From contig CM035167.1 of the NCBI GenBank assembly GCA_020205615.1, positions 133,854,095-133,918,094 on the forward strand: a stretch of DNA of 64,000 bases, in the 5' to 3' direction. The position numbers and the translations under genes are program-made. The first letter of the stretch is position 1, and every line of letters starts with the position of its first letter. The notes beneath the pieces are model-generated. The model was not told the origin of the DNA and ran no database searches. It was given only the letters and a program-made list of their open reading frames with translations. The stretch comes from Panax quinquefolius. Taxonomy: Eukaryota; Streptophyta; Magnoliopsida; Apiales; Araliaceae. Below, in pieces: positions 34,961-45,911 of this stretch.

Positions 34961-37566
34961 GTTATTATACTCAGTTGGTTAAAGCTTTTATTTCTATACT
35001 CCATGAAATTGGTGGAATATACTTGATATTTGCGCTTCATCCAGTATCTTTTCATGAAAATATTCTTCTGAACATTCTTGAATTTTACTCCACAAAGAAG
35101 TATCATGTTGACAATTTAGACGTTATTGGTTCCTGGATAAATTAATTCTTGAACTTGTTTTATTGAATTCTTATATCATTGTCATCATCCTCATGTTTAT
35201 ATTATGTTGAAAGTCATCTGTGGCCTGTATTGCATAGATGGACTTGGTATGATTATGACCAGAGATTAATCGGTATAATCATGACCATAATGTTACAAAT
35301 GATGTGGTAAAAGTCCTAATTGGCCCGTAGTGCATTGATGGACAGTTGTTGGCATGATCATGACCATTGATGAATACACGAATATCTTTGGCCCGTAGTG
35401 CATGGATAATTTGTGGTTGTGATACTAATGAATATCATTGGTAGTAGTCGGGGATGATGTGGATTATTTTTTAAGTTTGAGTCCCAATGATAAAAGTGAT
35501 GAAAACTTTTAAATCATAGAAGATAGTAGATTTTATTCTCTACTTGACTCTTCTATTGGATTGCTTTGTTCACCGCAGATTAAACTTGATGTTTGTTATA
35601 TTTTATCGCTTTAACATCTTTGAAGGCTAATGATAATTTATTCTCGCATTATCTTAGTCATAATATTTCTTCTTGGGCTAGTTGAGCTCACCCTTTTGCT
35701 TTCATTGTTCTCTTGAGAAATGAGAGCGTGGCGAGGGACTAGTCGAGGAACCGGAGTGACCATATCGGATGATAGCATTAGTAGTCCTCACTATTCTATG
35801 AAATAGTGTGATAATAAATGTATTGAGGACTTATTTTGAGTTTGAATCACATCTAGAAGACAATATTTATATTAAAACTCACACCATGTATTTGTATATT
35901 TAAGGTTGTATTTGTATTCTGTACTATGTATTTGGCAACTCAGAATAGGTGATGTATACCTATTTTGGGGGCGTCACAGTGGGTTGTGGAGAATGGACCA
36001 GTTGTTCCACGAAGAGATGATGGGACACCAAAGATTCTGCTAGAAATGGATTCAACTGAAATCTACATGGTCTCATATGATTCAAAGGCTATGAACACAC
36101 TTCTCAACGGCATGGTACAATCCGAGATAGATAAAGTCTCCTCATGCAACACTGCCAAAGAGATGTGGGATACTTTAGTGGTAAGTCATGAAGGTACTTC
36201 AAAAGTACGAGAAGTCAAGCTAAGCATGCTTATGCACGATTATGAAATGTTCAAGCTCGAAAAAGATGAAACCATCAAGCTAGCTCAAGAAAGATTTCTA
36301 GTCCTTATAAACTCCTTGAAATTGCTGGACAAAACTATTCCTCAAAGTGAGATCAACCGTAAGTTGCTTCGGGCTATGCCCAAATGGTTTGCCTCTAAAA
36401 TCACTACTCTTCAAGATTCTGTTACTATTTCTTCCATGGATACTTTAACCTTGTTTGGTGAAATAGAAGAATATGAACATCAATTAAAGAGATATGATGA
36501 CGAGGAGGAAACTCCTCGAAGAAAGGTCTTAGCTCTTACTGCAGATAATGAGGAGGAACTTGATGATAACTCCGATGAAGAAATAGCTATGATGTCAAGG
36601 AAACTCAAGGGGTTACTACAAAGGAAAAACAAGAGGAGAAACACCTTCAATTCAAATATATTCAAAGGAAAGAAAAATGAAGAGACGTGCTTTGAATGTG
36701 GACGTCCTGGTCACTTCAAGAAAGACTGTTTTCAATTAAAGAATAAAGGGAAGACAAACTTCAAAGACAACAAGAAGAACAAAGCCTTTATTACTTGGAG
36801 TGATGAAGAATCTGAATTAGAGATCGATGCTAAAGATGAGATATCACAAGTATGCTTCATGGGAATTGAAGGTGAATCTAATAAGGTATCTCTTAATGAA
36901 CTTAACTTTTTAGAACAAGAAAATAAGAAATTAGGAAAAAAAAATGAAAGCTTAAAAGGATTAGTTAATACACTAATGGATGAAGTAGATTCACTAATAA
37001 ATGAAAAGAAAGAAATTGAATAGGAATCTACAAATAAAGAAGAAAAGGTTTTGATTGTAAAAATTGATTATTTAGACAATTATAATAAAATACTTTTCAA
37101 TAAGGTAAAATTCTTAAATAATGAAGTCCAAAAATTGACTAATGAGCTAAAAATGAGAGATGTGTGTATTGATGCATTTAGTGATAAATCTTTTGTTAAA
37201 ACACCAAATAATAATGAACTTCAAAAAGAAATAGACTCACTAAAATCATATCTTGTTAAATTTGTTCAAGGTGAAGAAAATCTAAATGCTATATTAGGTA
37301 AACAAAGACCTAGTTTTGAAAGACAAGGAATTGGTTTTAATTCTATGCATAAAAAGAGTAATATGAAAATGTTAAAATCAAAATCATATTTTAGTTTAAA
37401 TTATTGCTCTCCTTTCACAACTTGTAAACATTGTGGTATTAAAGGTCATTTAGACATAAATTATTTTAAGAAACGAAATAAGGTTAAAAATGTATGGATT
37501 AAAAAGAGTAATTTACTTGCTACTAACATAAATAGACCCAAAAAGATATGGGTACCAAAAGGATGA

Positions 37567-37980
37567 ATTATCTTTTCTTGACAGGTATGTTTAAAGGCAA
37601 GATTTCAATCTCAAAAATAGATTCTTGATAGCGGATGTTCTCGTCACATGACTGGTGACAAAACAAAGTTCGTGGAGCTAAAAATCAAGAAGAAAAATGG
37701 TACAGTTATATTTGGAGATAATCGAACCTGCGAGATAATTGGAAAAGGTAAAATTGGAAATGGTAAGGTAAATATTGATAATGTACACCTTGTTAATGGA
37801 CTTGAATTTAATCTTATTAGTATCAGTCAATTAATGGATAATGGTCACCAAGTTAATTTTGATAAAGAAAAATGCACTATTTCTCATGGTACTAACAATA
37901 TTACTCTATTGCACAAAGAGAAGGAAATATATATACTATTGATTTTGAGCAACATGGTGAAGAATTATGTCTAGCATCAG
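37567..37980 (+). pseudogene. pol: Protease region of the SIRE pol (broken)
   Basis: The catalytic motif LDSGCSRHMTGD (about 37624-37659) is intact, and the frame is open from there to 37974, ending in the segment before the integrase zinc domain (LNGLEFNLISISQL-like region). In-frame stops upstream (37564, 37579, 37618) cut it off from gag, and a frameshift near 37960 separates it from integrase. Protease cleaves the gag-pol polyprotein. Confidence 0.8.
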
Positions 37981-38975
37981 TACAAGATGAGGCTAATTTG
38001 TGGCACAAGAGGATGAGACATGTTCACATGGATTTAATCAAGAAATTATCCTTAAAGAATCTCGTCAAAGAATTACCGAAAATAAAATATGAAAAGAAGG
38101 GAATTTGTGTTTCTTGTCAACTCGGGAAACTAGTAAGAACATCATTTACGGCAAAGAACATGGTATCAACCTCTTCCCCTTTACAACTACTTCATCTTGA
38201 TTTATTTGGACCAGAAAGACATTCTAGTATTAATGGTAAATTTTATGCATTTGTAATAGTTGATGATTTTTCTAGATTCACATGGGTATTATTCTTGAGA
38301 ACTAAAGATGAAGCATTTAAAGAGTTTGAAAGATTAATAAGAAAACTTGAAACAAAATATAGTTTCAAACTCATTAGAATTAGAAGTGACCATGACATTG
38401 AGTTTCAAAAAGATTTTATAACATTTTGTGATCAAAGAGGTATTAGCCATGAATTCTCAACACCAAGGACTCCTCAATAAAATGGGGTGGTGGAAAGGAA
38501 GAATAGGACTCTACAAGAGACAGCTAGAACTCTATTACAAGAAAGTAAGCTTCCAAAGAAATTTTGGGCCGAAGCTGTAAGTACATCATGTTATGTTTTA
38601 AATAGTGTACTCATTTGTCCTATTATTTTGAAAACACCATATGAGCTTTTAAATAATAAAATTCCCAACATAAGTTATTTCAAAATATTTGGTTCTAAAT
38701 GTTTCATTTTAAATACAAGTGACAATTTGGGAAAATTTGATGCTAAGTCATATGAAGGAATATTTATTGGTTATTCTTAAAATAGTAAGGCTTATCGCAT
38801 TTTTAATATTGAAAAGTCATGTGTAGAAGAATCTGTTCATATCACTTTCAATGTGACTAACAATGATCTTTCAAAAGAAAGTGAAGATGATGCAGGAAAT
38901 TTGGAGATAGTCAACATTTCAGCAAACCGAAATGAATAAACCAGGAGACCGAATGAACAAATTCAAGAAACTGAA
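37981..38975 (+). pseudogene. pol: Integrase of the SIRE pol (with in-frame stops)
   Basis: Contains the GAG-pre-integrase zinc domain (LWHKRMRHVHM with CVSCQ) and the catalytic core: Asp in HLDLFGP, Asp in IRSDHD (normally SDHG), and Glu in VVERKNRTLQE. It has three in-frame stops, at 38478 (TPQ*NGVVERKN, where copia integrases read QQNG), 38778 and 38937. Otherwise it is one frame across the whole domain. Integrase precedes RT, as in all copia elements. Confidence 0.85.
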
Positions 38976-40135
38976 ATGAATGACCAGCATGAACGTGAAC
39001 CTGAAGATTTGCAAGATGCTGAAAATGAGTCTAACGATCAAGAGGAAGTTATGCATGATATCCAAATGCCAAGAACAGCTAGATACATCAAGAATCATCC
39101 TCCAGAAAATATCATTGGAGATATCAATAAAGGTATAACTACACGAAGAGGATTATAAAATCACTGTGCATTCTCTGTATTTCTGTCACAAGTTGAGCCA
39201 AAGAATGCAAAGAATGTTATACTTGATGAGAACTGGCTATTGGAAATCCAAGAAGAACTTCAACAATTTGAGAGATGCCAAGTATGGGAACTTATGTCTC
39301 CTCCAAAAGATGTTTCCATCATTGGTACTAAATGGGTCTTCAAAAACAAGCTTAATGAGCACGGGACAATCATTCGTAACAAAGCAAGGTTGGTAGCTCA
39401 AGGATACAACCAACAGGAGGGGATCGACTATGAAGAAACTTATGCACCAGTAGTAAGGTTGGAAGCAATCCGAATTCTGTTAGCCTTTGCATGCTACAAA
39501 AAGTTTAAGCTTCATCAAATGGATGTAAAAAGTGTGTTTCTTAATGGATACATCAATAAAGAAGTTTATGTCAAACAGCCTCCTGGATTCGAGCATTAAA
39601 AGTATCCTAATCATGTGTACAAGCTAAAGAAAGCTCTTTATGGTTTGAAACAAGCTTCAAGGGCTTGGTACGAAAGGTTGAGTAAGTATCTCTTATCAAA
39701 CGGGTTTGTTAGAGGTAAGATAGATTCTACATTGTTTATTAAGCATAAAAATATCGATATTATTATTGTTCAAATATATGTAGATGATATAATATTTGGT
39801 GCTACTAATGATTTCCTTTGTGAGTGGTTTTCCAAGTGCATGCATAAAGAATTTGACATGAGCTTAATGGGAAAGCTTAATTACTTCTTGGGACTACAAA
39901 TCAAGCAAACAAAATACGAAATTTATATCCATCAAACCAAATACACAAAAGAACTACTCAAAAGATTTGGCTTTGAAGGATCTAACTCGAAAGGTACACC
40001 AATGATCACATCAATAAAGCTCACCACTGATGAGAAAGGTATTGATGTAGATATAACAAAATATCGAGGTATGATTGGATGCTTACTATACTTAACTGCC
40101 TCTAGACCAGATATAATGTATAGTGTTTGGCTGTG
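38976..40135 (+). pseudogene. pol: Reverse transcriptase of the SIRE pol (with in-frame stops)
   Basis: RVT_2-type RT. The entry [16 protein letters not shown] is followed by [27 protein letters not shown] with a catalytic Asp, LYGLKQASRAWYERL and the catalytic YVDDIIFG near 39776-39799. Stops lie at 39156 and 39597 in a frame otherwise shared with integrase. All three catalytic Asp residues are visible, so inactivation comes from nonsense changes rather than loss of active-site residues. Confidence 0.88.
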
Positions 40136-40721
40136 TGCAAGATTTCAGGTTAAACCCAAAGAATCACACTTAAATGTTGTTAAAAGAATTTTGAAATATT
40201 TTAGTGGTACAATTAATTTAGGGTTATTTTATCCAATTTCAAATCACTTTGAACTAATAGGTTATTCAGATGCTGACTATGCAGGTTGTCAAATCGATAG
40301 AAAAAGTACAAGTGGTACTTGTACTTTCTTGGGACAAAGTCTCGTATCATGGCATAGTAAAAAGCAAACCTCGGTTGCTCTTTTTCACTACTAAGGGTGA
40401 ATACTAAAGTGCGCAGGAAGTTCTTGTTCTCGAGATTTATGGATGCGTCAAACTCTATGTGATTTTGATATATTATGTGATTGTGTGCCTATTTATTGTG
40501 ATAATTCAAGTGCTATAGATATATCTAAAAATCCAGCTTTGCATTCACGAACAAAACACATTGAGGTAAGGCATCATTTTTTAAGAGACAATGTGTCAAA
40601 AGGTTTAATTAAATTGATCTTTATTCCAACCGAAAATCAAATTACAGATATTTTTACTAAACCTTTGAGTGAAGATAGATTTTGTAGGTTACGTAGAGAA
40701 CTTGGGATGTGTACTGCATGA
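40136..40721 (+). pseudogene. pol: RNase H of the SIRE pol (broken)
   Basis: GYSDADYAGCQIDRKSTSG carries the first acidic residues. Around 40385-40440 compensating small indels and stops disrupt the STTEAEY-type motif. After that the frame is open with CDNSSAIDISKNP, HSRTKHIEVRHHFLRD and the DIFTKPLS ending. RNase H removes the RNA template during cDNA synthesis. Confidence 0.85.
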
Positions 40722-41135
40722 TTTTTTTTGTATTAATGTTATCCTAGTATTACATGTATATCGTATTAACTGTTATTAATTAGGATAATTATGTTTTCGG
40801 CTGGTCACTTAATTCATGGACGCGAGAATCAAGGCGTCTATCATAATTAGTTTTGACAACCGAAAAGACCGGACAACTGAAGGGTTTATTGGGAGACGTA
40901 CGAATACCACATAATGGTTTTTGGAAATTGAAATGCCAAGTCGGATGGGGAGTCTTCGTAGACATAAAGCCTTGGGAGACGTAAAGACTAGGGAGACGTC
41001 AAGATACATACATGTTTTCTTTTTTTTATATACTCTGTATCTTTTCATTCTCTTCATTCTCTTAATATCCTCTGATTCTCTCTTACTCTCTTATCTTGTT
41101 TTTTATTTATTCTTCATCTAAGATCGCTAATCACC
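40722..41135 (+). other. Pol-env spacer of the SIRE element
   Basis: About 400 bp without a supported frame between the pol stop and the first candidate ATG of the env-like ORF. The direct repeat GGGAGACGTA/GGGAGACGTC occurs three times (about 40890-41000). Confidence 0.6.
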
Positions 41136-42826
41136 ATGAGAACTCGTACGCATAAGTGAGCACTTGTCGATTTCGACAATGAATAGACCACAGTTCCTCC
41201 TCACTCTACTGCCAGGGACCATCTCGCCAAAAAAGGAAACTGAAGAAGGTTGTGTCTTCAGAGACTGAGTACGTGGACTCTTCGTCTTCTGACGAGTCTA
41301 CTTTCAGTCCATCCTTGTCTAAACCTACTGGACCTTCTCGGCAACGTCCGCCAACGACTCCATCCTTTAAGCCAGAGGTTACCCCTCCTCCGGTTTCGAT
41401 AAACCCTAATCTCTCATCTGATCTTCCTGACAACTTCTTTCGAAGTAATGCGTATGAGGTACGTTTTAAAACAGTAATTTTTCCCAAATAATTTGTCTAT
41501 AAGAAGTCGATTGATCAGATATGTTTTCAACAATCTCCTTTGAGACCACTGTTTGAGTCTTGTGGTATTTCGTCAATACTTTTTCCTCCATCTGTGGCAT
41601 ATCCTAGACTTGTCCAACAATTTTATACAAATCTAGAGTGTCATGGGGATTTTTATACAACTTTTGTCAAAGAGAAGTCTTTATATTTTACAGTCGTAGA
41701 TTTTGGTAGTATTTTGAAAATTCCATCTTCTGGTGTTTGTCCTTTTACAAAGAAAGGAGCTGTTCATTTTCCATTCACTCCTCTAGAACAGTTACAAATT
41801 GTGATGAACAAAAAATTGTTGACTGATGTTTTCACTCCTAAAATTGTTGATGTCTCTCCTATCTCTTGTTTTCTCCATCATCTTGTTAGATATAATCTGT
41901 TGCCTCGGTTAGGTGGAGGAGCAGATTTTACCTATCAGGACTTGATAATTGTTGCTCTGCTTTTAAGAGGTGTCTCTTTTAATTTATCTCAACTGATGCT
42001 TCATCACATGACTACATGTTTGCGTAAAACCAAGACATATTTGCTTTATAGTGCTACTCTCACTACTTTGTTTAAACATTTTAACATTTCTTTTGAAGAT
42101 GAAAACTCTATTTCAGTTACTGATTCTATCAGTGTCAGTTCCCTAAAAATGTCACGTATAAATTTACTTGATGGAATATTTTTTCGTGTCACTTCTGAAA
42201 CTCCTGCTCCTCCAATTTCCATTCCATCCTCTCCTGTTCAGTCCCATATTCAATCTTCTTCTGAAATCATTGATATTTTGAAACTGGTTCTCGGTAATAA
42301 AAAAAAAATGCAGTCTGAAATAACTAGCCTTCATAACCGTATGTCTTTGTTGAAAAAAGGTAAGTTGCCATTGGGTGCACCTGAAATCAATAAACTCTAT
42401 CATAACATTGAAGATGAGTTTATCGATTTACAAGCCGGTTTTGAGGTGCAAACAACTGCCTTGGCTGAGTTGATGCAACGACGACTTAATAGAAATTCTT
42501 GTCAGTTGAGTCAGGAAATTAAGTTTGTTAGTAATCAGGTTGGGGAGTTGGCTAAATTTATGGCTCTGAGGTTTAATTATGTTGGTTCTAAACTCCATAT
42601 GCAGCGTAAGCATTCTACTGTTCCGGAGTGGGTTCATTGCAATTGGTTGGCCGAGTATCAAGGAGAATTTCTCGATGTTCCTCTACCACCTGCAACTGTC
42701 ATTCCCAGGCCTCCCCAATTTGCTGCTGACCTGAGCATTGCTGAGAAGGTTCATCGTGCCAACCACAAACCCTATTTCACCAAAAGGGCCGCTCAACGTG
42801 TAGATGTGGTAGATCTCGACGAATGA
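41136..42826 (+). pseudogene. Env-like third ORF of the SIRE element (one internal stop, N-terminal frameshift)
   Basis: A frame from about 41170 is rich in Ser and basic residues (QKRKLKK, then SSSSDES) and passes a single in-frame TAA at 41489. It then runs 428 codons to 42826. Conserved blocks shared with the copy at 31044-31945 are GSILKIPSSGVCPFTKKG, LVRYNLLPRLGGGADFTYQDL and a helical stretch after residue 250. The product is unknown; in SIRE elements it has been compared to a retroviral envelope. I see no convincing signal peptide, furin-type site or strong membrane anchor, and the basic cluster would equally suit a nuclear or RNA-binding protein. The main frame is far better kept than pol. 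Confidence 0.7.
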
Positions 42827-43155
42827 ACTGCTCTCCTTTTTGTTTGATAACAAAGGGGGAGAGTTTTTATGAATGTTAAACATTGCATCACCAAGACTTA
42901 TGTTTAATTTGGGATTTAAATTTTAATATTTGATATATTTAGCAGTAAATATTTTGATATTTGATGAACTAAAATTTACTACAGGAAACAGGGTGTTTAC
43001 AAAATTTAGGATTTTTGTAACGTTTTCAAATTTCAGTAAACTAAAATAATGTTGTTGCATGGATTTAGGGGGAGTAAATTATGTTATGCATATATTCAGG
43101 GGGAGTTTATGAGAGTTAAACAATTTTGGGTTGTCATCATCAAAAAGGGGAAGAA
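42827..43155 (+). other. 3' untranslated region of the SIRE element with four purine tracts
   Basis: Purine tracts: AAAGGGGGAGAG (about 42853), AGGGGGAGTAAA (43067), AGGGGGAGTTT (43097) and AAAAAGGGGAAGAA (43142-43155). The last abuts the 3' LTR and is the functional polypurine tract. No coding is seen. Confidence 0.75.
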
Positions 43156-44810
43156 TGTTGACTTTGTCATATTCTATCCTTATGTTTTGATGATGAAATG
43201 TTCATATACTAAATTGTTTTATGGTGTTTCAGGTATTCGTTGAATAAAGAACAATTGTGGGATTTTTCAGTGGATGAAGAAGTTTTCTTTTTCTAGGAAA
43301 CAAATGTAAGATCAATTGCATAATAATTGATTTTTCATTTAAAGGCTCTAGGATATATTATTGCATTATATCTTGTTATATGTCTTAAATGAAAAATGTA
43401 ATATCCTATGAAAAAGGTTTTTCAAAAAGTAAGCTCAGATTAATCAAATACAAAAAGTGATTTGATATAGTATTTCATTATTTATGTATCTCATATGTTA
43501 GTCCAAATGTCTTGAAGTTTATTGATATTTTTTTTGGACTATTGCTATGCATGATTTCCTAGAAATAATGAAGAGCAGTAACTAAGTTGTTTATGAGTTG
43601 TTACATATATACTAGCTCTATTTTGGAAAGCTTATATGTGATACACGTGGAGATAAGTTACTAAAATGGCGGCAGTTGTATATCTTGATGATTTGATGTC
43701 TACATGTTTTAAGGAAAAGTAATTATGATTGCTTTGAAAAGCTAAAGATTTTGTTTATTGGAAAAAGGAGTATGATGTCATACATCATATCAGTTACTCC
43801 ACTTCGGATGTTACACGCTACTATTATGAAGTAGAAGAGTCAGAGTTATTATCTCTTAAAGGGTCTTTTTGATTTATTCAAACTAAGTAACTACCGAGAA
43901 TTTGTTTTGCTGGATAACAATTGACTCTTTACCGTTGTACTCTTTAACAACTTCTTACCATTTGACTTGGACAAATTGAACTTATCTTTTATCAAACGGT
44001 AATATTTTATGGGTTATATAAACAGTATTTTCATGAAAGAAAATACAACTCACGAATTTATTACCTTGCACTACACTGAGATTTCTAAGCAACATATTGT
44101 TAATTGGTGCAACGTTTGAGCAGCTAAGCAATTAAATTTCTGATATTATTTGAGCTGATATTTGGTAAGAAATTAATTGTTTATCTTTGTGTGCTAATTG
44201 ATCGTTACATATAGTTGAGTCTTTAATTGTTAAATTGATTATTCTTGCATTGATCATAGACCTCTATATCTGTATTGAAATTTTCTATTTTAGACTAAGT
44301 GTAGTCTAAAGGTGTTAATCCTAGTGGATTAGAGAAAGACTTACAAACAGGTTCAAGGAAGCAAAGGTGCTTGAAAAGTGCATAGGTGCACAGGGAGCAA
44401 GAGAGCTCAAGGAAATTAATTGTTAATTAATTTTTGTAAGAATCATTTTGTAATCAGATTTATTTATAAAGAAATAAATAAAGTGAGTCTCCAATACTAG
44501 TTGGTATTGGACGTGGACTAGGCTATTATTATAGAGGGTAATAGCTGAACCACGTAAAAAATTTTGGTGTTGATTTTATTATTTGCTTTACTTTAAAATC
44601 ACATAAGTTACTTAATTATCTTAATTTGACTACTTGCATTATATTAAGATAATTCTTTAACCTCAAGTATTTTATTTAATAGGCTATATTAATTCAGTAA
44701 GCTAATTTCAATCATTATAGTAGCTTGAAATTAATAGTTTTTAAAAGTTGGTCATAGATTGCTCCCACACTTATTCAATCCCCCTTCTAAGTGTGCCTAG
44801 ATAAATTTCA
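43156..44810 (+). repeat. 3' LTR of the SIRE element
   Basis: Runs from TGTTGACTTTGTCA to AGATAAATTTCA, 1655 bp. It is the reference copy for the split LTR (18199-28884) and the truncated 5' LTR (32426-33058). It is followed by the duplicated flank. Confidence 0.92.
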
Positions 44811-45368
44811 ATAAATATATACGGTAAAAGTAAATTGAGACATGCCTTAGCCAAGCTTGGCTAAAGCAACTTAGTAAAACATTAGTAAATCGACTTAGTT
44901 TTTTCTCCTAGGGTTAAGTTTTCTATTTTTGAGTTTTATATAAAAAAATATTTAATTATAATATTTATACAAAATTAGGCATTTTGTTAAGTAGCCTTAG
45001 CCAAGCTTGGCTAAGGCATGCCTTAAATATGGTCCTCATCCATAACAATCATTTGCTACAATCACTATTCTAATAACTAGATATGTGTCCGTCTATAGTA
45101 TAATCCAAGGGTCAAGATTAATGACAATAAAAACCATGTCGTTAGTAGGAGTAGCGACTTGTCAAAATTTGACTAGCGGCGTGAGTAATTATCTTTATGC
45201 CCCTGTTTTTAAAAATAACAAAGGTTTGTTGTTAGTAGGAGTAACGAATGGTCAAACGACACCATTTTATCTGCCACTACTCCTATTAACGACATACCTT
45301 GGATCTTATTACCATCTTCAGATCTGTGAAAGAAACATTTTATCCATCAAAGAAGCAATTGAAGTAAT
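44811..45368. repeat. Duplicated block copy B: SIRE LTR flank
   Basis: Near-identical to 28885-29434 from the base after the LTR to CAATTG, after which copy A is replaced by a SIRE LTR. It includes the foldback element (44841-45020). Confidence 0.85.
44841..45020. mobile_element. Small foldback/MITE-like element, copy B
   Basis: Second copy of the element at 28915-29095. The left palindrome carries one substitution (GGCTAAAG); the right one is perfect. Confidence 0.65.
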
Positions 45369-45489
45369 CCAGCTTCAACGAGATCTCTAGCTAAATTTAG
45401 CACACAAATTTCTTATTCATTCAAACTTGGTAAGTCTCCTACAATGGCAAAAACGCATGCTCATAATATGTTTTATCCAATTTTTAAGA

Positions 45490-45911
45490 ATCTATTACTA
45501 GTTTAGATTTTACAAATGTATCTGCGTTTGTAAATAAAATTGAAAATAGTAAAACTGAAATGGTTCCATACGTTAGTCAATTGTTCTTTAAGTTGGAAGA
45601 AGCTGAAATTTTTTATAGAACATAGTCTCACAAAAATAGATTTGAGATTAAATATGCAACAAGTCGTTCGAATGATTTTTCTTCTAGGTTATATGTATTT
45701 AAAAAAGCCATTAAATCAACTGTTGTAAAGAGTTTACCAGATGATGAATGTGATAAAGATAGAATAAATAGATAGAGAGACTCTATAGGATGCACATTAT
45801 GCAAAATAAGAATATTTGTTGCCCATAGTAAAATAGAAGACCATTGACGTATTTCTACCCTTGAGTTGGATTTGATTGAGATACACATGAATATTACTCC
45901 AGTTGTAAGAT
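45490..45911 (+). pseudogene. FAR1/FHY3-related DNA-binding domain fragment
   Basis: One frame reads LFFKLEEAEIFYRT, a stop, SHKNRFEIKYATSRS, then YVFKKAIKSTV, RDSIGCTLCKIRI, DH*RISTLELD, IHMNITP. This follows the order of the FAR1 WRKY-GCM1-type zinc domain (F-x-EEA-x-FY, Y-A-x-K-x-GF, R-x-GC-x-A-x-I, W-x-V, H-N-H). Stops fall where FAR1 proteins have Tyr (TAG) and Trp (TGA in DH*RIS), and one more follows INR. The transposase-derived core and SWIM domain are not visible downstream. FAR1 proteins are transposase-derived transcription factors; this copy is dead. It lies just past the duplicated flank. The family call is by eye and moderate. Confidence 0.5.

Larger units (their letters stand above)
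33262..35978 (+). mobile_element. Solo Tekay LTR (subfamily B) inside SIRE gag
   Basis: Runs from TGTAAGACCCCAACTTT to GGGGGCGTCACA, 2717 bp, flanked by a perfect GTGGG duplication and with no interior. This is the product of recombination between the two LTRs of an inserted element. It differs from subfamily A in U3 and in the R-region repeats (34600-34960, units with TTATTCCA and TGGAATAA arms) but shares ends, layout and the GGCCCGTAGTGCA hairpin core. TATAAATA lies at 34436-34443. Confidence 0.92.
33125..37566 (+). pseudogene. gag: Gag of the SIRE element (interrupted by a solo LTR, with stops)
   Basis: Starts MAQFGNNNQEGQ at 33125 and reaches NYNFWKFRMRIYL, the usual copia gag entry. 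A one-base shift and the solo Tekay LTR (33262-35978) follow. The frame resumes at 35984 and runs 350 codons: a UBN2-like helical domain (EIDKVSSCNTAKEMWDTL), then the zinc knuckle CFECGRPGHFKKDC (about 36690-36731), complete with all four ligands. A coiled-coil-rich tail follows after an in-frame TAG at 37021. A second knuckle, CKHCGIKGHLDINY, has lost its last Cys. Gag packages the RNA and forms the particle. The insertion makes it non-functional. Confidence 0.85.
32426..44810 (+). mobile_element. SIRE/Maximus-type Ty1-copia element with env-like ORF
   Basis: Copia element with a truncated 5' LTR (32426-33058), tRNA-iMet primer site, gag, protease, integrase, RT, RNase H (integrase before RT marks copia), an env-like third ORF, purine tract and a full 3' LTR (43156-44810). 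Without the solo Tekay LTR inside gag it would be about 9.7 kb, close to the size of SIRE elements. The coding frame is largely collinear but has several stops and at least three frameshifts. The 5' LTR is cut by the Tekay fragment at 32425, so no left TSD can be read. Confidence 0.9.
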
